From Hedera helix (taxonomy: Eukaryota; Streptophyta; Magnoliopsida; Apiales; Araliaceae): a stretch of DNA of 64,000 nucleotides. The notes beneath the pieces were generated by a model. That model saw nothing but the letters and a program-made list of their open reading frames with translations, made no database searches and was not told the origin of the DNA. Made by a program: the position numbers and the translations under genes. Location: assembly GCA_947179155.2 (NCBI GenBank), contig OX359273.1, positions 37,431,023 to 37,495,022 of the forward strand. The letters run 5' to 3'. Shown here one piece after another: positions 63,991 through 64,000 of the stretch; the first letter of the stretch is position 1; the number at the start of each line of letters is the position of its first letter.

Positions 63991-64000
63991 TATTATCAAG

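Larger units (their letters stand above)
51611..64000 (+). mobile_element. Long LTR (5' or solo) of a Ty3-type element, interrupted and running off the window
   Basis: It starts TGTAATGACCGAGAAAATTA at 51,611. The bases before it (ATAAAGTTAC) are not a purine tract, so this is a 5' or solo LTR rather than a 3' one. A TATA-type TTCTATAAATAAGAAGG at about 52,683-52,699 in plus orientation supports the direction. A block TTTTAAAATGAAGAAGTTATGG (split here as TTTTAAAATG and AAGAAGTTATGG) near 53,580 is shared, in inverse orientation, with the LARD LTRs. It then enters the 39-bp repeat array, is interrupted by the LARD (54,947-63,810), and resumes to the window edge. No coding sequence is visible. 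Confidence 0.6.

Overview
The window is nuclear DNA of a flowering plant, most likely a eudicot. It is AT-rich, its genes have many short exons with GT-AG introns, and it holds hAT, Stowaway, Tourist-like and PIF/Harbinger DNA transposons plus long-LTR Ty3-type retrotransposons. I could not name the species from sequence alone. Exons were assembled by hand from splice sites, reading frame and recalled protein families; no database search was run. || Region 1 (1-14,530): the 5' part of a minus-strand gene for Mediator subunit 15 (MED15a type), read leftwards out of the window. It has a TATA box near 14,520, a non-coding first exon, three KIX-domain exons (9,898-11,470), a 1.4-kb glutamine-rich exon (3,063-4,460) and one further exon (745-815). 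The Q-rich exon has one in-frame TAA at 3,742-3,744. Its introns hold a 0.6-kb tandem duplication, one copy of which received three hAT insertions, and a duplicated first-exon region carrying a Stowaway element. || Region 2 (14,530-18,200): AT-rich intergenic DNA with an unusual block of C-rich sequence, a roughly 21-bp minisatellite and G-rich sequence. || Region 3 (18,200-42,300): two tandem plus-strand paralogues with the same exon plan. The first (18,320-24,431, 13 exons, 364 codons) codes only for the zinc-ribbon and TOPRIM primase half. The second (30,362-42,294, 21 exons, 672 codons) is a full plant Twinkle primase-helicase with N-terminal organelle-targeting-like sequence. Between them lie a TIR element split by a solo LTR and a small hAT element. 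By family knowledge, both proteins would act in organellar DNA replication: Twinkle primes and unwinds, and the short paralogue can at most bind template and prime. || Region 4 (42,300-51,610): intergenic transposon debris: a copia-type gag scrap, then a decayed PIF/Harbinger element with a Myb/SANT-like ORF1 and a DDE transposase, both broken by stops or frameshifts. || Region 5 (51,611-64,000): a long plus-oriented LTR that begins at 51,611 and ends outside the window. It contains about 1.1 kb of a 39-bp hairpin-forming tandem repeat. A complete non-coding LARD-type retrotransposon (54,947-63,810, minus orientation) sits inside that repeat, with two 3,397-bp LTRs, an initiator-Met tRNA primer site, a purine tract and an ATAAA target duplication.
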